From: Flavobacterium sp. CFS9
Lineage (GTDB): Bacteria; Bacteroidota; Bacteroidia; Flavobacteriales; Flavobacteriaceae
Assembly: GCF_041154745.1 (NCBI RefSeq)
Contig: NZ_AP031573.1
Span: 2,294,001-2,358,000 of the forward strand
Direction of reading: 5' to 3'
DNA: 64,000 bases
Shown: positions 33,959 to 42,526 of the stretch, piece after piece
Position numbering within the stretch: position 1 is the stretch's first letter
How the letters are laid out: each line of letters begins with the position of its first letter
Made by a program: the position numbers and the translations under genes
The notes under the pieces: model-generated
Database searches by the model: none
What the model was told of the DNA's origin: nothing
The model's input: only the letters and a program-made list of their open reading frames with translations

Positions 33959-35178
33959 AATGATGGTTTTATGTTTGATGAGAAAGAAGTGCAGTCTCCG
34001 CATTCAACGGGATACAGTAAGTAAGTAGTAGGTAACTCATTAGGAAAATATGTTCTTGTTCCGTTTTGAAGTAAATCTAAAATGTCATCCCCTCGGCACA
34101 TTTCAATGTCAGGATTGAAGCAGTATTCGAAATAAAAATCATTTATTTCATTTTCAGGAACGGGAGAGGGACAGTAATATTGATATGGAGGAATTGGTTC
34201 TTTAGGAAAAAGATCTGTAAAATTAAAAAAGATCCTTTTTTCAGAATAAGAAGATACATTAAAAAAACCGATCACTTTTTCGCCTGGATTGTCAACAGGA
34301 TTTATGTTCCCGTAAAAAAAACCAGGTTGGGTTTGTGACAATATGCTTCCTATGTCAGAAATTTCTTTTAGTGTTTCATAGAAAGTATGGGCAGCAAGAT
34401 TCTGGACATATTGTTTGACTAAAATACTGTATCTGCTTCTTATGATGGGGTCTTTACTGCTGATGAATTTAATTGGAAAATCAGTAACTCTGTCTTCGCT
34501 TAGCTGGTTCGTATTGGTTAGGATTAATTCATTTGATTTTTTATCCGAATAACAAACTCTGACTTCTGTTGTTCTGTCTTCAAATACCACTTTCCCTTTT
34601 GGGTAGGAGCCCGGAGCAAAAAAAACGGCAACGGCTTTTTTATTATAGACTTTAGGGGCAATAATTCGATAGGTTTCGTCGTATTCGTATCGGTAGTATC
34701 GGGATTTATTTGTTGGATCATTGCTATTTACAGTAATCTCAACTCCCAGTTCCCCTTTTTTTGTTACGGCTTTTGCTTCTACTTTTTCGATTTGAGTTTG
34801 CTGTGGTAATTTTTCTTCGTTAGAGACATATGTTCTTCCATTTTTTGTAAGGATGTGCAATTGATAGGCTCTGCCAGGACTGGCCTGAAATTGGTTTACG
34901 GAAATATAGGCTTCATTTTTTTCCTGAAAATCGTATTTATTGCCCAGATCATCGGTAACATATACCACTGCTTTACTTTCAAAGGTTGGTTTTTTTCCGT
35001 CAAGTTTATACGTTCTGGACAATTTAATTTGATGGTTTTTATATTGGTCAGTCATGGTCGCTTCTATTACCAGAGCATCTTCGAAACCATTGGTTTGGTA
35101 CGAATAGGGTGTCGTACATCCCAATACAATTGAAAGAAGTATCGTTATAAGAAATCCGTAGCGTAAGATCTTTTTCAT
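33946..35178 (-). CDS. DUF4249 domain lipoprotein
   Basis: 410 residues with lipobox VLGC (Cys21). The N-terminal strand LVIEATMTDQYKNHQIKLSRTY and the AVVYVTDDLGNKYDF segment are typical of DUF4249. The C-terminal half is Cys-rich (YCPSP, EYCFNPDIEMCRGDD, ECGDC). DUF4249 genes regularly accompany TonB-dependent receptors in Bacteroidota, and the product is probably a surface or periplasmic partner of the receptor. It starts 5 bases downstream of the receptor stop. Confidence 0.88.
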   Translation of the reverse strand: MKKILRYGFLITILLSIVLGCTTPYSYQTNGFEDALVIEATMTDQYKNHQIKLSRTYKLDGKKPTFESKAVVYVTDDLGNKYDFQEKNEAYISVNQFQASPGRAYQLHILTKNGRTYVSNEEKLPQQTQIEKVEAKAVTKKGELGVEITVNSNDPTNKSRYYRYEYDETYRIIAPKVYNKKAVAVFFAPGSYPKGKVVFEDRTTEVRVCYSDKKSNELILTNTNQLSEDRVTDFPIKFISSKDPIIRSRYSILVKQYVQNLAAHTFYETLKEISDIGSILSQTQPGFFYGNINPVDNPGEKVIGFFNVSSYSEKRIFFNFTDLFPKEPIPPYQYYCPSPVPENEINDFYFEYCFNPDIEMCRGDDILDLLQNGTRTYFPNELPTTYLLYPVECGDCTSFSSNIKPSFWID

Positions 35179-35183
35179 AACTT

Positions 35184-37919
35184 TTAAAATTTAAAATTAT
35201 AGGTAATTGTTGGTATCGGAACAGAGAAAATAGAGGTTTGATAGGCTTTTACCTGGCCTTCTTTTGTTACGAAAAAGATAGAATAAGGGTTATTACGCCC
35301 TAGTACATTGTAAATGGAGATGTTCCAGAAACTGTGTGCTAATTTTTTTATCTTATGATTACCTTCAATATTCAATCCTATGTCTAGTCTGTAATAATCC
35401 GGTATTCTGTATTTGTTACGATCGCTATATAACGTGTATTCTGCACCATTGTAATTGTACTTTCCGATAGGATAGGTTATAGGTCTACCAGTTTGATATA
35501 CGAAATTGGAAGAAAAACTGTAGCGGTGTGTAAACTTGTAGTTCATTACGATGCTTACATCATGCGGTTTGTCAAAATTAGTTGGAAAGTAGGCACCATT
35601 GTTTACTTTTTCATCGTTAAACTTGCTGTCTAATTTTATAAAGGTTCTGGAATAAGTGTAACCAAGCCAGCCATTAAGTCTTCCGGTTGATTTTTTTAGT
35701 AAAAACTCTACACCGTAAGCTTTTCCATTACCTTGAAGTAATTCCGTTTCAAGATCCTTGTTTAAAAGTAAGTTGGCTCCAACTTTGTAATCGAGTATGT
35801 TTTTAGAGGTTTTGTAATAGCCTTCCAGGCTTAACTCGATATCTTTATAATCCAGTTTCTTGAAAATTCCAAGAGAATACTGTAGCCCGCTTTGAGGTTT
35901 TACATTCAAATCAGATAACTTCCAGGTGTCAGTAGGCGACTGGGTTGTGTTATTGGTTAGTAAATGGATGTATTGGTAGTTTTTATCGAAACCGGCTTTT
36001 ACAAATAGACTCTCATCGAATATATAGCGTAAAGCAAGTCTTGGTTCAAAACCTCCATAAGTTGTGATTACTTTATTATTACCATACGTTTTTTCTTCTA
36101 CAACTGTTGAAGGAGTCTTAGGTACGTCTTCTTTGTAAATTTTCTGTGTAGAGGCTCCTAAAGCTGCGTAATAGGAATATCGTGCTCCAACATCTAACAA
36201 TAGTTTCTCGGTAATTTTAAACTTATCAGAGAAAAACAATGCCGATTCCAGTCCTTTTTCGTCATCAACTTTTATAGGAGTCACTATCGAAGTTTCTCCA
36301 TTTGGATTAAGTTCGCCAGGGTTAACATTGTATAATTTACTCGATATTCCGTAAGTAAATTTATGTTTGCTGCTCAATTCGCTATTGAATTTAAGACTCG
36401 CCTGAGTTTCATTTATTCTGTATTTAAAAATAAATGATTCAGGATTAACAGATTCATAATCGATACTGAATTTGTACTCGCTATTAGAGACATTAAATTC
36501 GCTGTTGTTTTTTTCATTAAATGCATGTTTCCATTTCAAAGAAATCAAACGATTGCTGTAATGATACAACGAGTCAGGAGTAATAGTGTATTTGTCTTTG
36601 CTGTAATAGGCGGTACCTTCAACAGTATTGTTTTTATTTATTTTATGACTGTATTTTGCAAACAAATCATAAAAAGATGCCTGACTGTTTTTTAGATTTT
36701 CATCATCTAAGGTTTTTAGAATCCAATCTGAGTAAGTCGCTCTTCCTCCCAGTAATAAACTTGCTTTTCCTTTTACAACAGGAATCGAAGCAGTAAGGTT
36801 ACTCGTAACCGGGCCAATACCTCCCTCTCCTGAAAATTTCTCCGTGTTTCCGTTCTTAGAAGTAATGTCAAAAACCGATGACAATCTGCCGCCAAATTCT
36901 GAAGGAATACCTCCTTTGTAAATATCAACTTTATTGATGGTGTAGGGGTTTAAGGAAGAGAAAAAGCCAAAAAGATGAGCAGGATTATATATTGTTCCGT
37001 TGTCCAGTAGCATTAGGTTTTGATCTTCTTTTCCACCTCTGACATTAAATCCTGAAGAGCCTTCTCCGGCAGTTTTTATTCCGGGAATGGTTAGCGCAAT
37101 TTTTAAGACGTCTCTTTCTCCAAGAACCAGAGGAACAGTCTTTACACCTTCGGCTTCAATTGTCGTAACTCCCGTTATTGCAGTTCTGATGTTTTGACTG
37201 TTTTTTCCTTTTACCAAAACCTCTTTCAATTGATTTATTTTCTCAATTATCGGAAAATCCAAAGTACCATCACTGTAAATCATTATTTTACGGGCAGTGT
37301 TGTTGTACAATAGCGATTCGATTTCGATTGTTGCCAATCCAACAGGCAGTTTTAAACTGTAAAATCCCTGAGCATTTGTAACGGTTGTAACGGTGGTATT
37401 TTTTGCTTTTACCGTTATGTCAGCAAGAGGTTTACCGTCTTTTAAATTCGTTATGTGGCCGGAAATGGTGTAAAAGTCAATTTCAGAATCGATAGTTTCC
37501 TTTCCAATTAATGCAATAGGAGCAGCCTGATCTGCTTTGTTCTTCTTTACAGAATCGTACTGTTGAAAAAAGACGGGAATATTGCCAGCCTTAACTTTAT
37601 CATTTTGAAATTTGTCATAGATGATACTGTTCTTGGTCAGAATGACTTTGTTTTTGGTGATAAAGAAATTCAGATCGGTGTCTTGAAAGACTTTGTTCAG
37701 TATATCCTGTATGGTTTTATTAGAGTAATCTCCGGATATTAATACGTTATTGTCTATCCATTCATTTTGAAAGTAGAATTTATAATTTGTTGAAGCTTCT
37801 ATTTTTTTTAAAACTTCAACCCGATTGATGTTGTTGTAATTGATGCTAATCTTTTGATCTTGTGAATAAATACATTGATTAAAACCGAAAAATAATAAAA
37901 GAAGGGTAAATATTCTCAT
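35184..37919 (-). CDS. TonB-dependent receptor with STN and carboxypeptidase-like domains
   Basis: 911 residues. Signal peptide, then an STN domain (~20-95, KISINYNNINRVEVLKKIE...), a CarboxypepD_reg-like domain (~150-225, ISGHITNLKDGKPLADITV), a plug (~245-365, GERDVLKIALTIPGIK, GFNVRGGKEDQNLMLLDN, GGRLSSVFDI) and a 22-strand barrel ending in NFKF. It is an outer-membrane active transporter powered by TonB. Substrate unknown. An STN domain often means signalling to an anti-sigma factor, but no sigma/anti-sigma pair is adjacent. Second gene of the four-gene operon. Confidence 0.93.
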   Translation of the reverse strand: MRIFTLLLLFFGFNQCIYSQDQKISINYNNINRVEVLKKIEASTNYKFYFQNEWIDNNVLISGDYSNKTIQDILNKVFQDTDLNFFITKNKVILTKNSIIYDKFQNDKVKAGNIPVFFQQYDSVKKNKADQAAPIALIGKETIDSEIDFYTISGHITNLKDGKPLADITVKAKNTTVTTVTNAQGFYSLKLPVGLATIEIESLLYNNTARKIMIYSDGTLDFPIIEKINQLKEVLVKGKNSQNIRTAITGVTTIEAEGVKTVPLVLGERDVLKIALTIPGIKTAGEGSSGFNVRGGKEDQNLMLLDNGTIYNPAHLFGFFSSLNPYTINKVDIYKGGIPSEFGGRLSSVFDITSKNGNTEKFSGEGGIGPVTSNLTASIPVVKGKASLLLGGRATYSDWILKTLDDENLKNSQASFYDLFAKYSHKINKNNTVEGTAYYSKDKYTITPDSLYHYSNRLISLKWKHAFNEKNNSEFNVSNSEYKFSIDYESVNPESFIFKYRINETQASLKFNSELSSKHKFTYGISSKLYNVNPGELNPNGETSIVTPIKVDDEKGLESALFFSDKFKITEKLLLDVGARYSYYAALGASTQKIYKEDVPKTPSTVVEEKTYGNNKVITTYGGFEPRLALRYIFDESLFVKAGFDKNYQYIHLLTNNTTQSPTDTWKLSDLNVKPQSGLQYSLGIFKKLDYKDIELSLEGYYKTSKNILDYKVGANLLLNKDLETELLQGNGKAYGVEFLLKKSTGRLNGWLGYTYSRTFIKLDSKFNDEKVNNGAYFPTNFDKPHDVSIVMNYKFTHRYSFSSNFVYQTGRPITYPIGKYNYNGAEYTLYSDRNKYRIPDYYRLDIGLNIEGNHKIKKLAHSFWNISIYNVLGRNNPYSIFFVTKEGQVKAYQTSIFSVPIPTITYNFKF

Positions 37920-37939
37920 TGGGATAATGGCTACAGATT

Positions 37940-38659
37940 TTAGTTATTTATGTACTTGAGGAGGTTTTTCATAAATAATACAGCATCTTCTTTTCTTAGA
38001 TTTCTATACAGTAGATAAAAATCATTTATTTTTCTTTTATTCTCCTGAAATAGGGATATGATCTCTTTTTTATCGTTTACGGGATAAAAATTGTTCTGCT
38101 TTAAAAGGATGAACTCTTTTCGGTCTGTATATCCTATTAAATCAACTTCGGCTTTATTAATTTTTTTCTTCTCTTTAGAGTGTTTTATGTAAAGAATAAT
38201 ATTGTTTCCGACCGGGACTTCTTCATAGTATCCTTTACTGAAAGTGGTTAAATTTGGGAATTTTAAATGAACAAATTGATCATTGCCTATTTTAAAGGAA
38301 CTGATGTTTTCGGTAAAGAGGTTAATTTTAGTGGTGTTAAGCTCACCGTACGGTTTTATAACCAGTTCGTCGGTATAAGTATCGTAGTTGAGTAACAGAT
38401 CAGAATAATTTTGATCGTGATACTGCATACTTCCTTTTCTGAAGTCTTCGGAAATGTAATACCGATTTTCGTTGTTGATTGTTTTGTCGAAGTTCAAATG
38501 GGCAGGGCCATTTTCAAATTCTAATGATTCCACACCCAGATTTTTGTCAAACCAGTTGTATACTAAGATTTCGTTGTTGGTTTGCCCGCAAGTTAGGTAT
38601 GCATTTAAGAATAAGACCAATAAAATTACATATTGACCTTTTATTTGGTTTTTCTTCAA
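37940..38659 (-). CDS. Hypothetical exported protein, first gene of the TonB/DUF4249 operon
   Basis: 239 residues from a TTG start (TTGAAGAAAAACC) with a signal peptide (MKKNQIKGQYVILLVLFLNAYLTCG-Q). The body is beta-rich with many Asp, Asn and Lys residues; the last ~60 residues are helical and basic. I do not recognise a family. Its stop lies 21 bases before the TonB receptor start, and it holds the operon promoter. Confidence 0.7.
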   Translation of the reverse strand: MKKNQIKGQYVILLVLFLNAYLTCGQTNNEILVYNWFDKNLGVESLEFENGPAHLNFDKTINNENRYYISEDFRKGSMQYHDQNYSDLLLNYDTYTDELVIKPYGELNTTKINLFTENISSFKIGNDQFVHLKFPNLTTFSKGYYEEVPVGNNIILYIKHSKEKKKINKAEVDLIGYTDRKEFILLKQNNFYPVNDKKEIISLFQENKRKINDFYLLYRNLRKEDAVLFMKNLLKYINN

Positions 38660-38696
38660 AGGATTGGTGGTTTTGAGTTTTTGGTTTATAGCTCTT

Positions 38697-38725
38697 CAAA
38701 AATATCAAAAAAATATTAACAACAA
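38697..38725 (-). promoter_or_regulatory. Promoter of the TonB/DUF4249 operon
   Basis: On the minus strand TTG (38725-38723), an 18-base spacer and a perfect TATTTTTG (38704-38697). The leader is about 30 nt. Confidence 0.6.
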
Positions 38726-38834
38726 TGGTGTTTTTGTTAAATTTCAGTCATGTTGTTATTTTTTGACTTAAAAAACGAATGATTTATGTGGTATTATTGA
38801 GTTTGGAAATTTATTCGGTTTTAAAATAAAAAAA

Positions 38835-38867
38835 ACACTCAGGCTTAAAAGAATTAAGCCAAAGTGT
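38835..38867 (-). terminator. Terminator of the small membrane-protein gene
   Basis: A stem with core GGCTTAA/TTAAGCC plus outer ACACT/AGTGT, two internal mismatches, followed on the minus strand by a long T-run. Confidence 0.8.
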
Positions 38868-38896
38868 CTCGATAAAATTGGGGCAAAATTTATTTT

Positions 38897-39148
38897 TTAA
38901 TCTGAAAAATCGTCTGAAGTATCTAAAATGTCATCAAATATTTTTTTAAGCGATTTGATGTAGACGGGAAATGCGATGGCTAACAAAAGATATTCAATTC
39001 TGAAAACCGTAATATCGTCCAGAATTTTATATAAACAAGGAATGATAAAGAGAAGAGAGACAGTTACGCCAACCCAGGGGTTGTTTTTTATTTTTTTTAA
39101 TATAGATAAAAGCTTCATGTCCGATGGTCTGTTTAATTCAATTCTCAT
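38897..39148 (-). CDS. Small membrane protein, hypothetical
   Basis: 83 residues, two hydrophobic segments (about 28-46 and 49-66) and an acidic end (DDILDTSDDFSD). An internal ATG at 39118 (MKLLSILKK) could be the true start. No family recognised. It is a monocistronic gene with its own terminator. Confidence 0.6.
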   Translation of the reverse strand: MRIELNRPSDMKLLSILKKIKNNPWVGVTVSLLFIIPCLYKILDDITVFRIEYLLLAIAFPVYIKSLKKIFDDILDTSDDFSD

Positions 39149-39291
39149 TTAGATTTTATAATTTGGATTTCTTGGTGTAAAAGTAATTTCGATTTGCGGG
39201 AGGGAAATTAAAAATGTCATGAAAGCAGAATTCTTTGTCATGAAATTTTTCACTAACCCTGTGGGAGGGTATTCTTGTTTTAAAACAAAAA

Positions 39292-39316
39292 AAATCCTCC
39301 CGGATAGAGAGGATTT
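39292..39316 (-). terminator. Terminator of the kinase/LytTR operon
   Basis: An 8-bp stem (AAATCCTC, 39292-39299, with 39309-39316), 9-nt loop, followed by a T-run on the minus strand. Confidence 0.85.
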
Positions 39317-39347
39317 GCTGCGTTTTTATTTCTTAATCTTACTGTTG

Positions 39348-40094
39348 TTATGACAAAATATTCATCTTTTTTATAAAATCTTTGTAGGTATCGCTTAGAT
39401 TTATTTTGTGATCCCCTTTTAAAATAATGAGATTATCGGCCAGAATAATTTCTTCAATTTTATTCGTGTTTACAATGGTGTTTCGATGCGTTTTTATAAA
39501 TCTGTTTTTATCCAACAGATTGCTGATTTTTGTCAAAGAGATCAGAATTACAAATTTTTCTTTCTCAGTTATGATGTTGCAATAGCGTTCTTCGACGTCA
39601 ATGTAAAGAATATCATTTAGTGCTACTTTTTTTAAGGAATTCTTCTTTTTTATAAATAAGTAGTCGTTGCTAATCACAGTATCTTGTTCTTCCGTCTGAA
39701 AAACTTCGGTTTGAGCATAAAACTTTTCTACAGCCATTTCTATGGCGTAAAGAATTTCCAATTCATTGAAAGGTTTTAGTAAAAAGCTGAAAGGTTTTGT
39801 GAGCTTTGCTTTTTCAAAAATCTGACGGTCTTGCGAGCTGGTTAAAAACACAAACGGTTTTGCTGCATTTGGAATAATGTTGATCGATTCGGCAAATGTG
39901 ATTCCTTCCGGTTTTCCGTCTAAGAAAATATCAATAATAATAATGTCGATGGTATTTTCGTAAAAGAGTTTTAACGCATCAGCAAAATTAGTTGCTACGC
40001 CTACAACTTTATAATTGTTTTGAAGCAGTACTTTACACAGAGCATCGCTTTGTTCAGGAGTGTCTTCTATAATTAATACATGAATATTATCCAT
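39348..40094 (-). CDS. LytTR family response regulator
   Basis: 248 residues. Receiver domain (~1-125) with acidic pocket ED (10-11), phospho-acceptor Asp55 in IIIIDIFLDG, Thr/Ser in FLTSS and Lys in KPF. LytTR DNA-binding domain (~150-248) with DILYIDVEERYCNIIT and FIKTHRNTIVN. It is a transcription regulator activated by the kinase whose gene overlaps its start by 8 bases. Its targets are not evident. Confidence 0.93.
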   Translation of the reverse strand: MDNIHVLIIEDTPEQSDALCKVLLQNNYKVVGVATNFADALKLFYENTIDIIIIDIFLDGKPEGITFAESINIIPNAAKPFVFLTSSQDRQIFEKAKLTKPFSFLLKPFNELEILYAIEMAVEKFYAQTEVFQTEEQDTVISNDYLFIKKKNSLKKVALNDILYIDVEERYCNIITEKEKFVILISLTKISNLLDKNRFIKTHRNTIVNTNKIEEIILADNLIILKGDHKINLSDTYKDFIKKMNILS

Positions 40095-41823
40095 TGTTTT
40101 TTGTTTTTGGGAAAGTCAAAATCATTTTAGTTCCTGTATGGAGTTCGCTTTCTATGGCTAGTGTTCCGCCATTTTTTTTGATCATTTGTTTGCATAGCTG
40201 CAAACCTAAACCAGTACCTATAATTTCTGAGTTGTTCTTTTTGGCAAGTAAAGCATTGTCAGCGAGTAATTCCTGAATGGTGCTTTCGCTCATTCCTATA
40301 CCATTGTCCTGAATAACGAGTTCACAAAAATCAGCACTAGTTTCCTGAGTGTAAAAGCTAATTTTGCTGTTTTCATTCGAGAATTTAATAGCATTGTCTA
40401 ATAAATTTCGAAGTACAATTTTTAACGAATCGAGGTCTGCAAAGATAAAACTATTTTTTGAGACTGAATTTTCAAAAGTAATGGCTTTGTCAAGAAGCAA
40501 TGGTTTGTAGTTGTGTTCAATTTGTTGAACGATAGAATACAAGTGAATCGATTCTTTTTGAAAGTACAATTGCTTGGTTTGTAACATCGCCCAATGCAGT
40601 AAATTGTCCAGTAAAGTGTAAGCGCCATTGGCAATAGTACTGTTTTGAATGATGAGGTGATTTAATTCATCGTAGTTTTTGGTTTCCAGTGTGGAAGATA
40701 ATTTAGTGTTACTGGTCTTCAAAGCATTTACAGACGAACGTAAATCATGACTTACAATTGAAAATAATTGATCTTTGGTAGCGTTTAATTCGTCAAGTTT
40801 ATTTTTTTGGCGTAAAATGGTCTTACCATTTTTTACTTTTTGAGCGTAGAGATAAACTCCGGCAGTTAAGATTAATAATAGACCAACAGCAGCAAAAAAT
40901 AAACCGTTACGCTGTGCATTTTTAAGTTTGTTTTCGACTTCGAGTACTTTTATTTGTTTTTGTTTCTGTGCTACAGCAAATTTCTTCTCAAAATCAGCAA
41001 CAGCCCAGATTTTGTTTTGATTGTTGAGGGAGTCTTTCCATTGTCCTAACTCTTTTCTGTAGATCAGAGCTTTTTTAAAATCGCCTCTGTTTTCTTCCAC
41101 TACAGCCATATTTAAGGCCGCGTCTCTTTTTTTATTAAAATCGTTTACTTTTTTGGATAAAAAATAAGCTTTTTCAAAATATGGAATGGCTTGCTGGTCT
41201 TTATATTGCAGGTAATAAAGATTGGCAATGTTTAAATAGGAGTTTATGATTGTAAGTGAATCTTTTTCTTTTTCTTGTAGATCAATACTTTTAAAAAGAT
41301 ACAATTCTGCTTGTTTGAATTTGTTTAGATGTAAATAACAAGTGCCTAAATTGGCATAAATTGAACTTATTTTGTAATCTTTTTGTTTGTCTATGTATGA
41401 AGACTCGGCTTGTTGGAAAAATTTTATCGCTTTTTCAAATTCTTTTAATTCTAAAGAAATCGCTCCTAGTTTATAGTTGACTAATTGATATAGTACAAAT
41501 TTTTTTGAAATTAAATTTAGTTCAGTTCTTGCTTCTTGTAAAAGTTTTAATTCTCTTAAGCTATATCCTCTAAAATAATGACAATAATCATTTAGTTCCG
41601 GCTTATTGCCAAGACTTAATTGTTTCATAGAATACACTAGTGTAGAATCCCAGTTTTTTTTACTGAAAAAATATTGTGCTTTACTGAAATTTATTTCAGA
41701 TTTAAATTCTATGCTTTTTTTATAAAATATCTCACCTATATCATTAGTCTGTTTTACTTGAGAAAAAAGAAATAAAGAACTATGAAAAATTAGCAAGAAA
41801 ACAAATGATTTAATTGTTTGCAT
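40087..41823 (-). CDS. TPR-containing sensor histidine kinase
   Basis: 578 residues. Signal peptide, about six TPR-like helical repeats (~30-270, for example SSIYANLGTCYLHLNKFKQAELYL), a coiled coil, a single TM segment (~305-325), then HisKA with SHDLRSSVNALK and an ATPase domain with N box LLDNAIKFSNEN, G1 DNGIGMS and G2 GTGLGL. The periplasmic TPR sensor suggests a protein or peptide input. It is translationally coupled to the LytTR regulator. Confidence 0.93.
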   Translation of the reverse strand: MQTIKSFVFLLIFHSSLFLFSQVKQTNDIGEIFYKKSIEFKSEINFSKAQYFFSKKNWDSTLVYSMKQLSLGNKPELNDYCHYFRGYSLRELKLLQEARTELNLISKKFVLYQLVNYKLGAISLELKEFEKAIKFFQQAESSYIDKQKDYKISSIYANLGTCYLHLNKFKQAELYLFKSIDLQEKEKDSLTIINSYLNIANLYYLQYKDQQAIPYFEKAYFLSKKVNDFNKKRDAALNMAVVEENRGDFKKALIYRKELGQWKDSLNNQNKIWAVADFEKKFAVAQKQKQIKVLEVENKLKNAQRNGLFFAAVGLLLILTAGVYLYAQKVKNGKTILRQKNKLDELNATKDQLFSIVSHDLRSSVNALKTSNTKLSSTLETKNYDELNHLIIQNSTIANGAYTLLDNLLHWAMLQTKQLYFQKESIHLYSIVQQIEHNYKPLLLDKAITFENSVSKNSFIFADLDSLKIVLRNLLDNAIKFSNENSKISFYTQETSADFCELVIQDNGIGMSESTIQELLADNALLAKKNNSEIIGTGLGLQLCKQMIKKNGGTLAIESELHTGTKMILTFPKTKNNG

Positions 41824-41855
41824 TTTTATTAGTTTTCTTTTCCATTAAACAGGGT

Positions 41856-41896
41856 ATATGGTTTAATTTAAAGACATGCAATTAATTAAACCATAT
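41856..41896. other. 13-bp perfect inverted repeat upstream of the kinase gene
   Basis: ATATGGTTTAATT (41856-41868) and its exact complement (41884-41896), 15-nt spacer, 33 bases before the kinase ATG and 26 bases after the stop of the upstream hypothetical gene. No T-run follows on either strand, so an operator or mRNA structure is as likely as a terminator. Confidence 0.6.
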
Positions 41897-41921
41897 GTTA
41901 TTTACTAAGTGTACTTACTAA

Positions 41922-42314
41922 CTATCCGTTAACACCTGTTGTAGTTCCTCTAGAAGTTTCAGGATCGAGATTTCTTAAATACGATGTAACAGTTTTGATA
42001 TTGTTAACTGTATCAGAGATATAATCAACTTCAATATACCAAACATCATAGGTGTCTGGTGTGCTTTCGTCCCAATTGTAATCAAAATAGATTTCGATAT
42101 TAGTGTCGTTTTCTATTAGTGTGCCAACTGATGGGGCAGCTGAATCTTTAGAGTTGATGTAAACGGTAGCACAAATTTTTAAGGTAAGGACTCCCTGATT
42201 TCTGTAAAATTGTGCCGAGGCTAAAGGAGGGATTGGGAAAGTAAGATTGCTTTTGTCTGTAAATACAAAATCTTGCTGATTAATTCTTGTGATTTGGGTA
42301 ACGTTGAAGTTCAT
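41922..42314 (-). CDS. Hypothetical beta-rich protein
   Basis: 130 residues without signal peptide or TM segment. Predicted strands alternate with turns (LTLKICATVYINS, IEIYFDYNWDES, YDVWYIEVDYISD). The last ~15 residues are Thr/Gly-rich. I recognise no family. It is transcribed alone upstream of the kinase operon on the same strand. Confidence 0.6.
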   Translation of the reverse strand: MNFNVTQITRINQQDFVFTDKSNLTFPIPPLASAQFYRNQGVLTLKICATVYINSKDSAAPSVGTLIENDTNIEIYFDYNWDESTPDTYDVWYIEVDYISDTVNNIKTVTSYLRNLDPETSRGTTTGVNG

Positions 42315-42459
42315 AGTGGTGTTTTAAGGATTATTAATTTGTTTTTTTGGTGTGTTAAAGATATTTTATTTTCACATATAAATGTAAGGTTTGTCGTGTT
42401 TTTTTGTGATTTTTCTAGTAACCAGGCTAAATTTTAGTTAGAAAATGCCATAGAAACGA

Positions 42460-42493
42460 AAAACCCCAATTCAAATACATGAATTGGGGTTTT
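42460..42493 (-). terminator. Terminator of pnp
   Basis: A 14-bp perfect stem (42460-42473 with 42480-42493, core CCCCAATTCA), 6-nt loop, five T residues after it on the minus strand. Confidence 0.85.
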
Positions 42494-42526
42494 CTATGAA
42501 TAAACCTTTAGTAAACTAAGATCTGA

